Assembly (NCBI GenBank): GCA_013398295.1
Contig: VZSF01011141.1
Coordinates: forward strand, 89,679-153,678
Origin: Chionis minor
Taxonomy: Eukaryota; Chordata; Aves; Charadriiformes; Chionididae
Length of the DNA: 64,000 bases
Direction of reading: 5' to 3'
Below, in pieces: positions 54,001-62,501 of the stretch. Made by a program: the position numbers and the translations under genes. The notes under the pieces were generated by a model. That model did no database searches, had not been told where the DNA came from, and worked only from the letters and a program-made list of their open reading frames with translations. The stretch's first letter is position 1, and every line of letters starts with the position of its first letter.

Positions 54001-57000
54001 TGGCAGCTTTGCAGTGGCTTGTTTGCATCCTTCTCCGCAACCTTGATCATTTGTTACATGTTCTTCGATGGTCTGCCCGCATTACTGCTGGGATAATCCC
54101 TTCCTTATCTTCCCTTGGACCTCGTGTTGCTAGCAACTCAGTCCTCCCTTTCAAAGTCTCACATACTTCTGCCTACTTCCTTCCTAAGCTGTAAGTCCAT
54201 TTAATCTCTTTCCAGAGTTTATACTTCAGAAACCTGAATTCTTTCAAGTATTGAAATGGCCGCTTTCTAAATCTCACCATAAAGAACCCGATCTCACACA
54301 ATACAGGTATAGGAAAGGAAAAAATGCTAAGCAGCAAATGAATACCAAGGAAATCTAATATTTCATTAATGAGAACTGCCAAGCAGCTTCCAATTTGCTT
54401 CTGCCTCCTGGCAGGAATAAGGTCAAAACAAAGACATTTTTCATTCATGTACCTCACTTGAATGTTGAGTACCCTCAAGCTCATAGTATTTCTCAGATGT
54501 TCTCAGATGTTTCTGCTTCTCTGATGTAAGCCTGTTAGGTTTTTTTTATTATTTTTTTTTTACTGCATAGCTGTAAAGTAAGGAAGTAAGGAAGAAATCA
54601 CATGAGGGCTCGAGACATCTCTTTGCCCAAATATAAAGCTCATTAAGATGGCCATGTTGGCTCAAACAAAAGGGCCACTCAATCAATCTTTTACCCTGCC
54701 TCCAACAATAGCCACTAGCAGATGCTGAGGGAAAATACACAAAAAAAGGCCTATGCAAAATATGTTGGGGATTTATTTTTACTATTGTGAAGAACAGCTT
54801 TTGATGGATCTTTTTCCAGACATATAGAGCAGTATTGTTTTAACACCCATTAACCATTTAACCATTTTAACCGACTAATATTTTTTCACATCCGAAGCAT
54901 CTTGTGAAAGTGAGTTCCATAGTTGTAATACTCACTGTCTGAAAAAGCACATCCTCCTGCCTCGCCAAACTGCTGTCCCTGGTAACTTCATTTGGATTCT
55001 TTCGGTTTGTGTCTTTAAAAATATAATAAAACCCTGCCCCCTGTTCACCTCCACTTCAACCCTGTTTGCATCCGCTGTACGTCATCTAAGCTGAAGAGCC
55101 CTCATCTGTTTAACTGCTCTTTGCAGACCCCACTACACACCTTTCTCTGTGGCTCAACTAGTTCTGAGTTGCCCAAATCTGCATGCAACGTGACAAATAC
55201 AGAGGCACAGCAGGCATTCTTGGTGGCACATTTAGTGTTCCCTTCCTAATAATTGCCAAGCCTCTGTTTGTATACACGACCTCTGCCTCGGGGAAGCTGA
55301 TGCCATCCCTGAACTGCCCACGGAGCCTCGAGCACTTCTGCCCTGAGCTGTGGTAGCATGCTGGTGTGGGTACTGGTGGCTGGTTTTCTCCCTACATATT
55401 ACTTTGCGTGTGTTGATAAGGAATTTTACGGGTCATTTTTTTGAAGTACTCAATACTTTGAGATCCTTTTGCAATTCTTCATTTTTATTATGCTGAATAA
55501 TTTCTGTCCTTCCCTAGTACATCCTTCCCTAGTACGACCCTCAGATTACTATCCCCTTTTGGTTTTTCAGGTAGGCAGTGATGAACTAGAGAGGAGAAGT
55601 CCTAGGGCAATGAAGAGTGATTTCAGGGCCTTGGGATGACTGGTCAAGAGATCAGGAGCACAAGTCATATTGTCCTCTATACCTCCAGTCACAGGGAATG
55701 ATGATGGGTCAAACAGGAAGAGCCAGAAGATCAATGCCTGGCTCTGTGACTGGTGCTACCGGCACGACTTTGGGTTCTTTGAACAGGGCTTGATTTACAG
55801 GACACCAGGAAACTGCTGGAAACCAATGGGAAAAGCCTATCTCAGAGGAGGGTAAGGCTTCTAGGACAACAGTTAGCAGGGCTCATTGAGAGGGCTTTAA
55901 CCTAGATTCGAAGGGGGCGGGGATGTAACTGGACTCACTAGAGAGGCATCTGGGGATAGGAACCTGGCACTTGTGGGGGTAGGGGGGCTCAAGAGAGCTG
56001 GTTGTTTTTCAGGTATCACTTCCTCCAAGCTCAGGATTGGTGCATCCCTAAGAGCAAGACATCAGGCAGAGGAAGCAGGAGACAAGCGTGGTTGAGAAGG
56101 GAGCTCCTGAAAAAGCTCAAGTGGAAGAAGGAAGTTTACAGTATGTGGAAGAAGGGACTGGCCACTTGGGAAGATTACAAGAATGCTGTCAGAGTATGCA
56201 GGGTTGAAATGAGGAAAGCCAAGGCTTCTTTGGAATTAGATCTGGCAAGGGATGTCAAGGTCAACAGGAAGGGTTTCTTCAAGTACATTGGAGGCAAAAG
56301 AAAAACTAGAGAGAATGTGGACCCGCTATTGAATGAGACGGGTGCCATGGTGACAGACGATGCAGAGAAGGCAGAGCTACTGAATGCCTTCTTTGCCTCA
56401 GTCTTCACTGCTCAAGCCAGCCCTCAGGACTCCCAGACTCTACAAGTAACAGGGAAAGTCTGGAGCAAAAAAACCTCTCCCTTGGTTGAGGAGGATCAAG
56501 TTAGAGACCAAGTAAACTGGATATCCACAAGTCCACAGGTCCTGATGGAATGCACCCACGAGTGCTGAGGGAGCTGGCAGAAGTCATTGCTGGTCCATTC
56601 TTCATCATCCTTGAAAGGTCCTGGAGAACAGGTGAGTTTCCTGAGGACTGGAGGAAAGCCAATGTCACTACAGTCTTCAAAAAGGGCAAGAAGGAGGATC
56701 CAGGAAACTACAGGCCAGTCAGCGTCACCTCCATCCCTAGAAAGATGATGGAACAGCTCGTTCTGGGCGTCATCTCCAAGCACCTGGAAGAAAAGAGGGT
56801 TATCAGAAGTAGTCAATGTGGATTTACCAAGGGGAAGTCACGTCTGACTAATCTGATAGCCTTCTACGATGGCATGACAGCATGGATAGATGAGGGGAGG
56901 GCAGTAGATATTGTCTACCTTGACTTCAGCAAGGCTTTTGACATCATCGCCCACAGCATCCTCGTACGTAAGCTTAGGAAAGGTGGGTTAGAGAATGGAC

Positions 57001-60000
57001 AGTAGGGTGGATTGAAAACTGGCTGGCAGGTAGAGCTCAGAGGGCTGTGATCAGTGGGGCAGAGTCTAGTTGGAGGCCTGTGACTAGTGGTGTTCCTCAG
57101 GGGTCAGTACTGGGTCCAGTCCTGTTCAATGTATTCATCAATGACCTGGATGAAGGGATGGAGCGTACCATCAGCAAGTTTGCTGATGATACCAAACTGG
57201 GAGGAGTGGCTGACACACCAGAAGGCTGTGCTGCTATTCAATGTGACCTGGACAGGCTGGAGAGTTGGGCAGGGAGAAACCTAATGAAATTGAACAAAGG
57301 CAAGTGTAGAGTCCTGCACCTGGGGAGGAATAACCTCATGAACCAGTACAGGTTTGGGGATGACCTGCTGGAAAGCAGCTCTGCAGAGAGGGACCTTGGA
57401 GTCCTGGTGAACAACAGGATGACCATGAGCCAGCAATGTGCCCTTGTGGCCAAGAAGGCCAATAGCATCCTGGGGTGCATCAAGAGGAGTGTGGTCAGCA
57501 GGTCGAGGGAGGTCATCCTCCCCCTCTACTCTGCCCTGGTGAGGCCGCAACTTGAGTACTGTGTCCAGTTCTGGGCTCCCCAGTTTAAGAAGGACAGGAA
57601 ACTGCTGGAGAGGGTGCAGCGAAGGGCTACAAAGATGATTAGGGGGCTGGAGCATCTTTCTTATGAGGAAAGGCTGAGGGAGTTGGGTCTTTTTAGTCTG
57701 GAGAAGAGAAGACTGAGGGAGGATCTTATAAATTCTTACAAATACTTAAAAGAAGGTTGCAGGAGGAGAGGGCCAGTCTTTTTTCAGTGGCACCCAGTGA
57801 AAGGGCAAGAGGTAACAAGCAAAACTTGAATATAGGAAGTTCCATCTCAACTTGAGGTGGGATTTCATTACTTTGAGGGTGGCAGAACACTGGAACAGGC
57901 TGCCCAGAGAGGTGGTAGAGTCTGACTCTGCAGACATTCCAAACCTGCCTGGACGCCATCCTGTGCAACCTGCTGTAGGTGGACCTGCTCTGGCAGGGGG
58001 GTTGGACCAGATGATCTTCAGAGGTCCCTTCCAACCCCTAACATACTGTGATTCTGTGAATTTTGTACCATCAGTAAGTTTTGCACGTGTGTTCACGTCA
58101 CTTCTGGAAATATACTGAGCAGATTTAGTAATCTCCTTCCACTGTGAAAACTGGCCTTGTCCTCTGTTTCCTATTTCAAACAGTTATTGATCTATAGGAA
58201 TACCTTCTCTTCTATCCCATGACACTTCACCAAAGATCTTTGAAACCAAAAAGCACAGTGGCTCATTTGGTTTGATCCCCACGTTCCTTAACGCTTTCAA
58301 AGACATATGGCTTTCCTCAGCAAAAACTAGACAACTCTTCCTCAAGACCCTGTGCATATCTTCCTTTCCTTCTTCCAGCTGACATCACTCTAGCTTTATC
58401 CTAGCTCCAGCCAGTAGCTCAGTCCAGAAGTCCACCAGGGTGACCCCTTCCTTCATCCACATGGAACTTTTTCTTCAATGCTGGCATGTGTCACCTCCTC
58501 CATCCCTGGCCTCTCATCCTCTCATCCAGCAGACCATCAGAATACGTGGCTGCCTGACAATGGTATTGCAAGTAACTTTTCAGCAACTATGCTGTGTTTT
58601 CTTTGTTTGGACACAGCATGCACTTTTACGGAAGGCATATTTCTATTTCTAACAACTTTCTTCATTCAATTGTTTGTCTGTGCTGAGCTATTTCTTTTTA
58701 TTTCATTTGGTTGTGTGAGTATTTTAAACTTCTAATCAGGTAATTCAAACGTTCTCTGTAACACCACTGAAGCATTTACCCAGATTGTGCTTTTAATTTC
58801 TTTATAGAAAGTAGGCTTATTCTAATATTGTTCTCCTTTTGAAAAAAATGTGGTAGGCTTTTGGCTCTTCCAGTTCTACAAGAATATTGAATTTGAAATG
58901 TTATAACCAGTATAACAGAGCATCTTTGTGACATATCTTGAACTACCCCTGCTCAGCACTGAAGCAACATTTGCTTTTTTTCTCTCATTAAGTATCGGGC
59001 AAGGTGCTGAAAGAAACCATCACCTATGGTATCTAAAATGTAGTCTCAGCACTGAGCTCCATTATGCAATTTATTCAGCCTTAATGGGAGCAGCTGAAAT
59101 CTCCCATTATTATTCTGTTTTCTGCCTTTACAGCCCCTGTGTCTTTGTTTAAAGGCGAATGTCACCATCCTAGTCAAGGGGTTGTTTGTATGCCTGAACC
59201 CTCTGCTCTTCTACTTGGGCAAGGAACGTCAGGGCATGGAGTTTCTGTGATGTTCAATGAAACAGTTAAGCTTTCTGATCCAATGCAATATTTTCTTCTG
59301 CATTTGCAGTGGGTGTTCTTTTCTCTAGATCGTACCATAATAAAAGACCATTCAACTGCACAATTTTTCTTAACTGCTGTCAACATGCAATACACTGCAG
59401 ATCAGCAAAGGTGAGTTATTACCTGCAGCCACTGGATGACCAAATCCCGCAGTTGTTGAATCTAGCACGGAGACTCAGGCTAAGCCCTTAGCCTCTTACC
59501 CACACCTGACCTGGAGAGCATCAGCACTTTTCCCATCCCTTCCAAAACACTAGTCAAGGGTGGCTGGAGTGGACACTGAAAACTATTGAGTGTGTACAAT
59601 GCGGTTATTATTGCAGCATCCTTTGGAAATAATGTTAGATTACACAGCAGACGGGAGGTGGGGAGGCTTATGTGAATGCTCTTTCCATGGACAGGCTGAT
59701 TTCCCCTGTAAAATGCCACTGCTTAGGCTGGTGACAGCAGAGCACAGAGCTGACTTTGCAGTGACTTTGGGAACGTGCAGGTTAAATTTCTGTTTCTAAC
59801 TAGGCCCAAACCTAGTTACTGGCCCCTCAAGAGAAAGCCACATCCCCTCCATACCTACAGCAGCTGCTGCTTTTTGGTAAAGGGACAAATAGTAAAAACA
59901 ATCCCAGAGAGGTGCTAAAAGCAAAGAATTGATCGTTACCGCTGCCTCAGCTTGGGGAAAGGGATAAACAAAATGTAATAAGTCTCAGATTTCTACAACG

Positions 60001-62501
60001 GCTCTTTCTCCATGGGGAATAAAGCTATCCACTCCTCACCAGCTAAGCAGAGGTCAGGGCCATGCCAGAGGAAGTAGCTACCATTAGCAGAGACATGAAG
60101 ACCAAGTCTGGTACGTCAGTGGGATCTGTCTGAACTAAATAACTGCTTGAAATACGAGTAGCTAAGCACTAGTGCAGCTGATGCAGATGCTCAAGTATTT
60201 CGGTTTCTTTATGGGAAAACAATATGTTTCAAACCACCAGCCAGACTGCAGTTAGCCTGAAAGGGCCAGTCTGTCCTTGGAGAAATGCATGGCATTGGAG
60301 TTGCCACAGTGCCACCACACATTTCAGCTGTAGCCTGAACGGTCCCTTGGTGCCCGTAACGGTGCCGAAGCTCAGCTAGCTCAGGGCTGGCCCAGCCTGG
60401 CAGGGCCACCATGGCAGCACATGGGACTCCGTCCTCCTCGCCCAGCGCCTCCCTCAGCAGCTACTGCATTTGCTTGGCCGCAAGAAGATTCTTGAAGAAG
60501 CAAATGCAGACCGAAGTACCCACAGAACAAGTTTATCCCTGAAGGTTGGTTTATGCTCATCAGAAAGTGGGTTTGAATCCTTTCAAACTTTATTTTAATC
60601 CTGCCTAACGTGACGATGCAAATCTCCTTTGCCAGACTTGGTGTATAATCACGCCACTGAGAAGGGCTCCTTTGCGGCTGCTTTGCACTTTGGCTAGCGC
60701 TCCCTCTCGCGACGTGTTGTATCAGCTGTGACTAGTGATATGTATGTCAACAGCCCTGGGGCTGAAGGGAGGTAAAACACAGTCAGGAGATGCCCATGCA
60801 TTGCCAGAGCCTGGCTTTGCTCAGGCGCAGGTTTAGCTGGCATGACAGGCAAAAACACCTGCTGGAGAAGCCACTTCTCTTCTTCTCTGCTTCCCCCTCC
60901 TGTATGGAGATCACCCAGAACACGTCCAGGGCATTTCTTTAGAGCTACACGTGTCTTGTCAGCAGCGAGCGTGTTAAACTTTGCTGGGATCCAAGTCCGC
61001 AAAAAAAGAACATCCTCTCTGTGGCTGCCGTGGGACGCAGCAGCCGTGTTATGACTGTGTGCCAGTGGGCTGTGTGTAACTGCACCAGGTCCTTGCACAG
61101 CGCGGTCTTGATTCCCTGGAATAAAACCACCACTCTGCCAGGTCATTCCCACTGTGGGAGTGAAGCTCTTTATATTTTTTCTTAAAACAAACCCACAAGA
61201 AACCTCAACAAAAACAGGGCTACAAAGAAATCTAGGGTTTGCTCAAAGCTACGCTGTTGGCTCAAGGCTTGGGATGGTTTTTTTCCCCTTTCAGTCAGTC
61301 CTTTCTAGTCTCCTTCCACAGCGCCTTTTTCTTTTCTACCTTTACCGGTACTGTCACACAGGAATCCTACAAGCACCCGAAGGGATATTGCAGGGTGACA
61401 CACACTTGCACGTACAGGAGCCTGTTTTTAAAACATAACTTTAAGACTGCCCAGTGTCAGTGTCCTGAGAAAGATCCCATCAATTATTTTGCAGAAACAG
61501 CATCACAGAGGAGGAATTTGTAATGGCCGTGTCCAAGGGTCTGAAGACACAGCTCATCCATGTGTCTCTCTCTGCTCTTGTGCTGGTCGTCTGCTAACCC
61601 ACAACCTTTCCATCCAGCAACCTCTTGCTAATGCATCTTGCTTATGAACAAAAGGAGGGTGGAGGGGTTTTTTATTTGGTTTTGGTTTTGGTTTCCTAAT
61701 AACCAGGAATAATGCTGAAATGTGGTGTCTTTTTCAGGTTTTTTTTTTCTCTGTGTGGTTACACAGCCAGTTCTTCATGTCTGAGTATGTTTTTGTGGGC
61801 TAGCAACACCAGCATTTAGATCAACTGTGGCTTGGTGTGATATGAAGGAGCCAAAAATCAGGCCCTTTCTCTTCATTTATACCTCAGCAATCTCATTTGT
61901 ACAGAGTGGAGATCTGGAGTAGCAAACCTGCTTCGGTGTGGCAGATTGATTTATAAGGTGGCATAAATACACAGTGCGGCTCCAAGGCCGAAGATTCCTT
62001 TGGTTTGCTGCCCCACTTCCATTAGCGTTACACCACTTGAGAGTTATTTAGTCAGAGCTCCCTTTCATACACAGATGTCCAGTCAGAGCTCACTTCCACG
62101 AGGCTTCCATGTTTCCCCGGTTCCGTGTGCTGCTCGTCACTCGCGGGGCGGCCGGCAGGGATGATGCTCCAGGGTGATGCTGACTGCTGCACACGCTGCT
62201 TGCGGAGCATGGGTGGTCCTCCGAGGCTTGGGCCCACGCTAACCTAAATCACCTTATTCCTTCAGCTGGCCTCACCTGAATTCACGGACTAAGTAAATTT
62301 ACATCAAGGAAAGCCATCCTTTCAAAAAAACTATCTCTTTTCTTTCTTTTTTTTTTTTTTTTTGTTCTTCTATTTCAGTGTCCTGGCTGGTCCTGAGTGA
62401 AATTTTCCCTGGTGGGATCAGAGGACGGGCCATGGCTTTGACATCCAGCATGAACTGGGGTATAAACCTCCTCATCTCCTTGACATTTTTGACTGTAACT
62501 G
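32949..62501 (+). CDS. SLC2A12: SLC2A12 (GLUT12), facilitative glucose transporter (3'-partial)
   Basis: A major-facilitator hexose transporter of the class III GLUTs, in the plasma membrane and internal membranes. Visible coding exons are 32949-33072, 40781-42103 and 62379-62501; all are GT/AG with matching phases (1/1) and give 523 residues plus one base. Human GLUT12 has 617 residues, so about 95 C-terminal residues (the last membrane segment and tail, expected in two exons) lie beyond the window. Seen motifs: GYELGLISG in TM1, DRFGRR after TM2, GRIAIG in TM4, PPSPRFLV after TM6, [11 protein letters not shown] in TM7, a long glycosylated exofacial loop before TM10, and [12 protein letters not shown] between TM10 and TM11. 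The start was chosen because exon 1 opens MVP as in human and splices to restore [10 protein letters not shown]. Same strand as SGK1, as in mammals. Confidence 0.95.
33073..40780 (+). other. SLC2A12: SLC2A12 intron 1
   Basis: A 7.7-kb intron with GTAAAG donor and CTTATTTCAG acceptor. It holds the 3' edge of the CpG-rich promoter, an old LINE fossil (37.1-38.3 kb) and a T run at 36294-36308. Nothing else was recognised. An open frame runs upstream from exon 2 to 40648, but this is intronic read-through. Confidence 0.85.
37120..38270 (+). mobile_element. Ancient CR1/L3-like LINE fossil in SLC2A12 intron 1
   Basis: Decayed but co-linear with the 3' end of an old amniote CR1/L3-type LINE. Successive pieces are AACATTTTTCTCAAATGCCTGG near 37194, a block with CCAATGGTTGGAAGCTGAA near 38001, AATAACCATTGGGAAACC near 38075, and the tail GTTAGACTGGATGACCACAA near 38223. 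No open frame survives. The borders and the exact family name are approximate. Confidence 0.65.
40781..42103 (+). CDS. SLC2A12: SLC2A12 exon 2 (TM1 to TM10)
   Basis: Encodes residues 42 (split) to 482 plus one base of M483. Ten hydrophobic segments are visible, from [15 protein letters not shown] to [16 protein letters not shown]. Family motifs are [39 protein letters not shown] and [13 protein letters not shown]7 has QTTGQPN where human has QITGQPN. The exofacial loop between TM9 and TM10 carries four N-glycosylation sequons (NFT, NLT, NGS, NRT) and is poorly conserved, as is usual for this loop. Exon size, 1323 bp, is typical of the giant second exon in this gene. The donor is CCAA|GTAAGTG. 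Confidence 0.97.
42612..42636. repeat. (TTTTG)n short tandem repeat
   Basis: GGTTTGCTTTGTTTTGTTTTG: about four imperfect TTTTG units. Confidence 0.8.
48190..48275 (+). mobile_element. CR1-like 3' tail remnant
   Basis: Contains GTTGAACTAGATCACTATTA, then GGTTCCCTTCCAGCTGAACT, followed by decayed TCTTC-rich repeats. This matches the order of a CR1 3' terminus (GTTGGACTAGATGATC, then CCCTTCCAAC, then octamer repeats) but is more diverged than the copy at 12.47 kb. Confidence 0.6.
49932..49969. repeat. 19-bp tandem duplication
   Basis: TTTTAGGTGTGAAAAAGGA is immediately followed by TTTTAGGTGTGAATAAGGA, with a single mismatch. This is a recent local duplication inside intron 2. Confidence 0.9.
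52285..52385 (+). mobile_element. Possible CR1/L3-like 3' tail remnant
   Basis: ATTGGGCAAGATGGGCCACA followed by CAATTCTACCATTCCTAGATG resembles the terminal segment of old CR1/L3-type elements (GGGCTAGATGGGCC ... CAATTCCTATG). Short and diverged, so only a tentative call. Confidence 0.4.
54890..55503 (-). mobile_element. Ancient CR1/L3-like LINE, minus strand, first half
   Basis: Read on the + strand this is the reverse complement of the C-terminal reverse transcriptase region of an old CR1/L3-type LINE. Recognisable stretches are GTGAGTTCCATAGTTGTAAT (54910), AAGCTGAAGAGCCCTCATCT (about 55090), CCTTCCTAATAATTGCCAAG (about 55242) and TTTGAGATCCTTTTGCAATT (about 55458). The similarity stops at the edge of the younger CR1 and resumes at 58,059, so the two pieces are one element split by that insertion. 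Confidence 0.7.
55507..55535. repeat. Tandem 15-bp duplication near the CR1 5' junction
   Basis: TCCTTCCCTAGTAC occurs at 55507-55520 and 55522-55535, separated by one A. It sits at the boundary between the old minus-strand fossil and the recognisable start of the younger CR1, so it may be filler or a duplication formed at insertion. Confidence 0.8.
55670..55900 (+). pseudogene. CR1 ORF1 esterase-like remnant
   Basis: The frame reads [17 protein letters not shown], then [13 protein letters not shown], with [14 protein letters not shown] sequence following in another frame. CR1 ORF1 proteins can carry an SGNH/GDSL-type esterase domain, and this layout (W-x-x-DWCYR then the DG-x-H-L-S block and AGLIERA) matches its C-terminal end. 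The aspartate and histidine expected in the DGVHLS-type catalytic block are not visible, and the frame is broken near 55856. Non-functional; assignment from recalled family pattern. Confidence 0.55.
56002..56568 (+). pseudogene. CR1 ORF2 fragment, linker before reverse transcriptase
   Basis: Contains [54 protein letters not shown] and [18 protein letters not shown], all typical of the segment between endonuclease and reverse transcriptase of CR1 ORF2. The frame slips near 56515; the continuation GPDGMHPRV lies in the next frame. Start coordinate is only that of the open frame, not a true initiation site. Confidence 0.85.
56550..57829 (+). pseudogene. CR1 ORF2 reverse transcriptase, frameshifted
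   Basis: First half (56550-57005): [28 protein letters not shown] and YLDFSKAFD (palm aspartate, motif A). A lost base near 56985 then shifts the frame. The second half (about 57008-57829) has [12 protein letters not shown] (motif B), [10 protein letters not shown] (motif C, FADD) and the CR1 C-terminal [19 protein letters not shown] and [16 protein letters not shown] blocks. All catalytic motifs are visible but in two frames, so no full enzyme is encoded. It carries no host function that I can see. Confidence 0.9.
58059..58260 (-). mobile_element. Ancient CR1/L3-like LINE, minus strand, second half
   Basis: Continuation of the minus-strand fossil seen at 54890-55503. ATTTTGTACCATCAGTAAG is followed by CTGTTTCCTATTTCAAACAG and TCTATCCCATGACACTTCAC, in the order expected from the same consensus immediately after the interrupted point. 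The right-hand end is uncertain. Confidence 0.65.
62347..62363 (+). repeat. 17-T tract in the polypyrimidine region of SLC2A12 exon 3 acceptor
   Basis: An uninterrupted run of 17 T, followed by GTTCTTCTATTTCAG, directly precedes exon 3. It is functional as part of the acceptor's pyrimidine tract and, as a homopolymer, prone to length change. Confidence 0.9.
62379..62501 (+). CDS. SLC2A12: SLC2A12 exon 3 (TM10-TM11)
   Basis: Completes the split ATG (A from exon 2, TG here; residue M483) and encodes [17 protein letters not shown] to [11 protein letters not shown] plus one base, 40 full codons. The GLUT signature E-x-F-P-x-x-x-R is intact. Human has MPWLVLSE where this sequence has MSWLVLSE. 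The donor is ACTG|GTAAGAT. The next expected residues (LIGLPWVCF-like) do not occur before the window ends. Confidence 0.96.

Larger units (their letters stand above)
55504..58058 (+). mobile_element. CR1 LINE with decayed ORF2 and deleted endonuclease region
   Basis: A plus-strand CR1 about 2.55 kb long inside SLC2A12 intron 2. In order it shows a remnant of the ORF1 esterase C-terminus (55670-55900), the ORF2 linker before the reverse transcriptase (56002-56520), the reverse transcriptase core (56550-57830) and a 3' end with CCCTTCCAACCCCTAAC and a TGTGATTCTGTG tail. The apurinic endonuclease domain expected between the first two parts is absent. A frameshift near 56515, another near 56985 and disruption after about 57755 mean it cannot be active. 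Its 3' end is nearly identical to the copy at 12.47 kb. A short AATTT at 55499-55503 and 58059-58063 is a possible target-site duplication. Confidence 0.9.
42104..62378 (+). other. SLC2A12: SLC2A12 intron 2
   Basis: A 20.3-kb intron. It contains a TTTTG tandem at 42612-42636, CR1-like tail remnants near 48.2 and 52.3 kb, a 19-bp tandem duplication at 49.93 kb, the nested LINE pair at 54.9-58.3 kb and a 17-T tract just before the acceptor. The remaining sequence is unique and mostly AT-rich, with no recognised gene on either strand. Confidence 0.85.

Noticed and set aside
53462..54040. 192-codon minus-strand open frame inside SLC2A12 intron 2
   Set aside because: No recognised domain or splice context; likely chance.
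57726..58096. Minus-strand open frames over the CR1 3' end (similar ones also at 12400-12588)
   Set aside because: They are antisense translations of the CR1 tail, which is why both loci give near-identical peptides.
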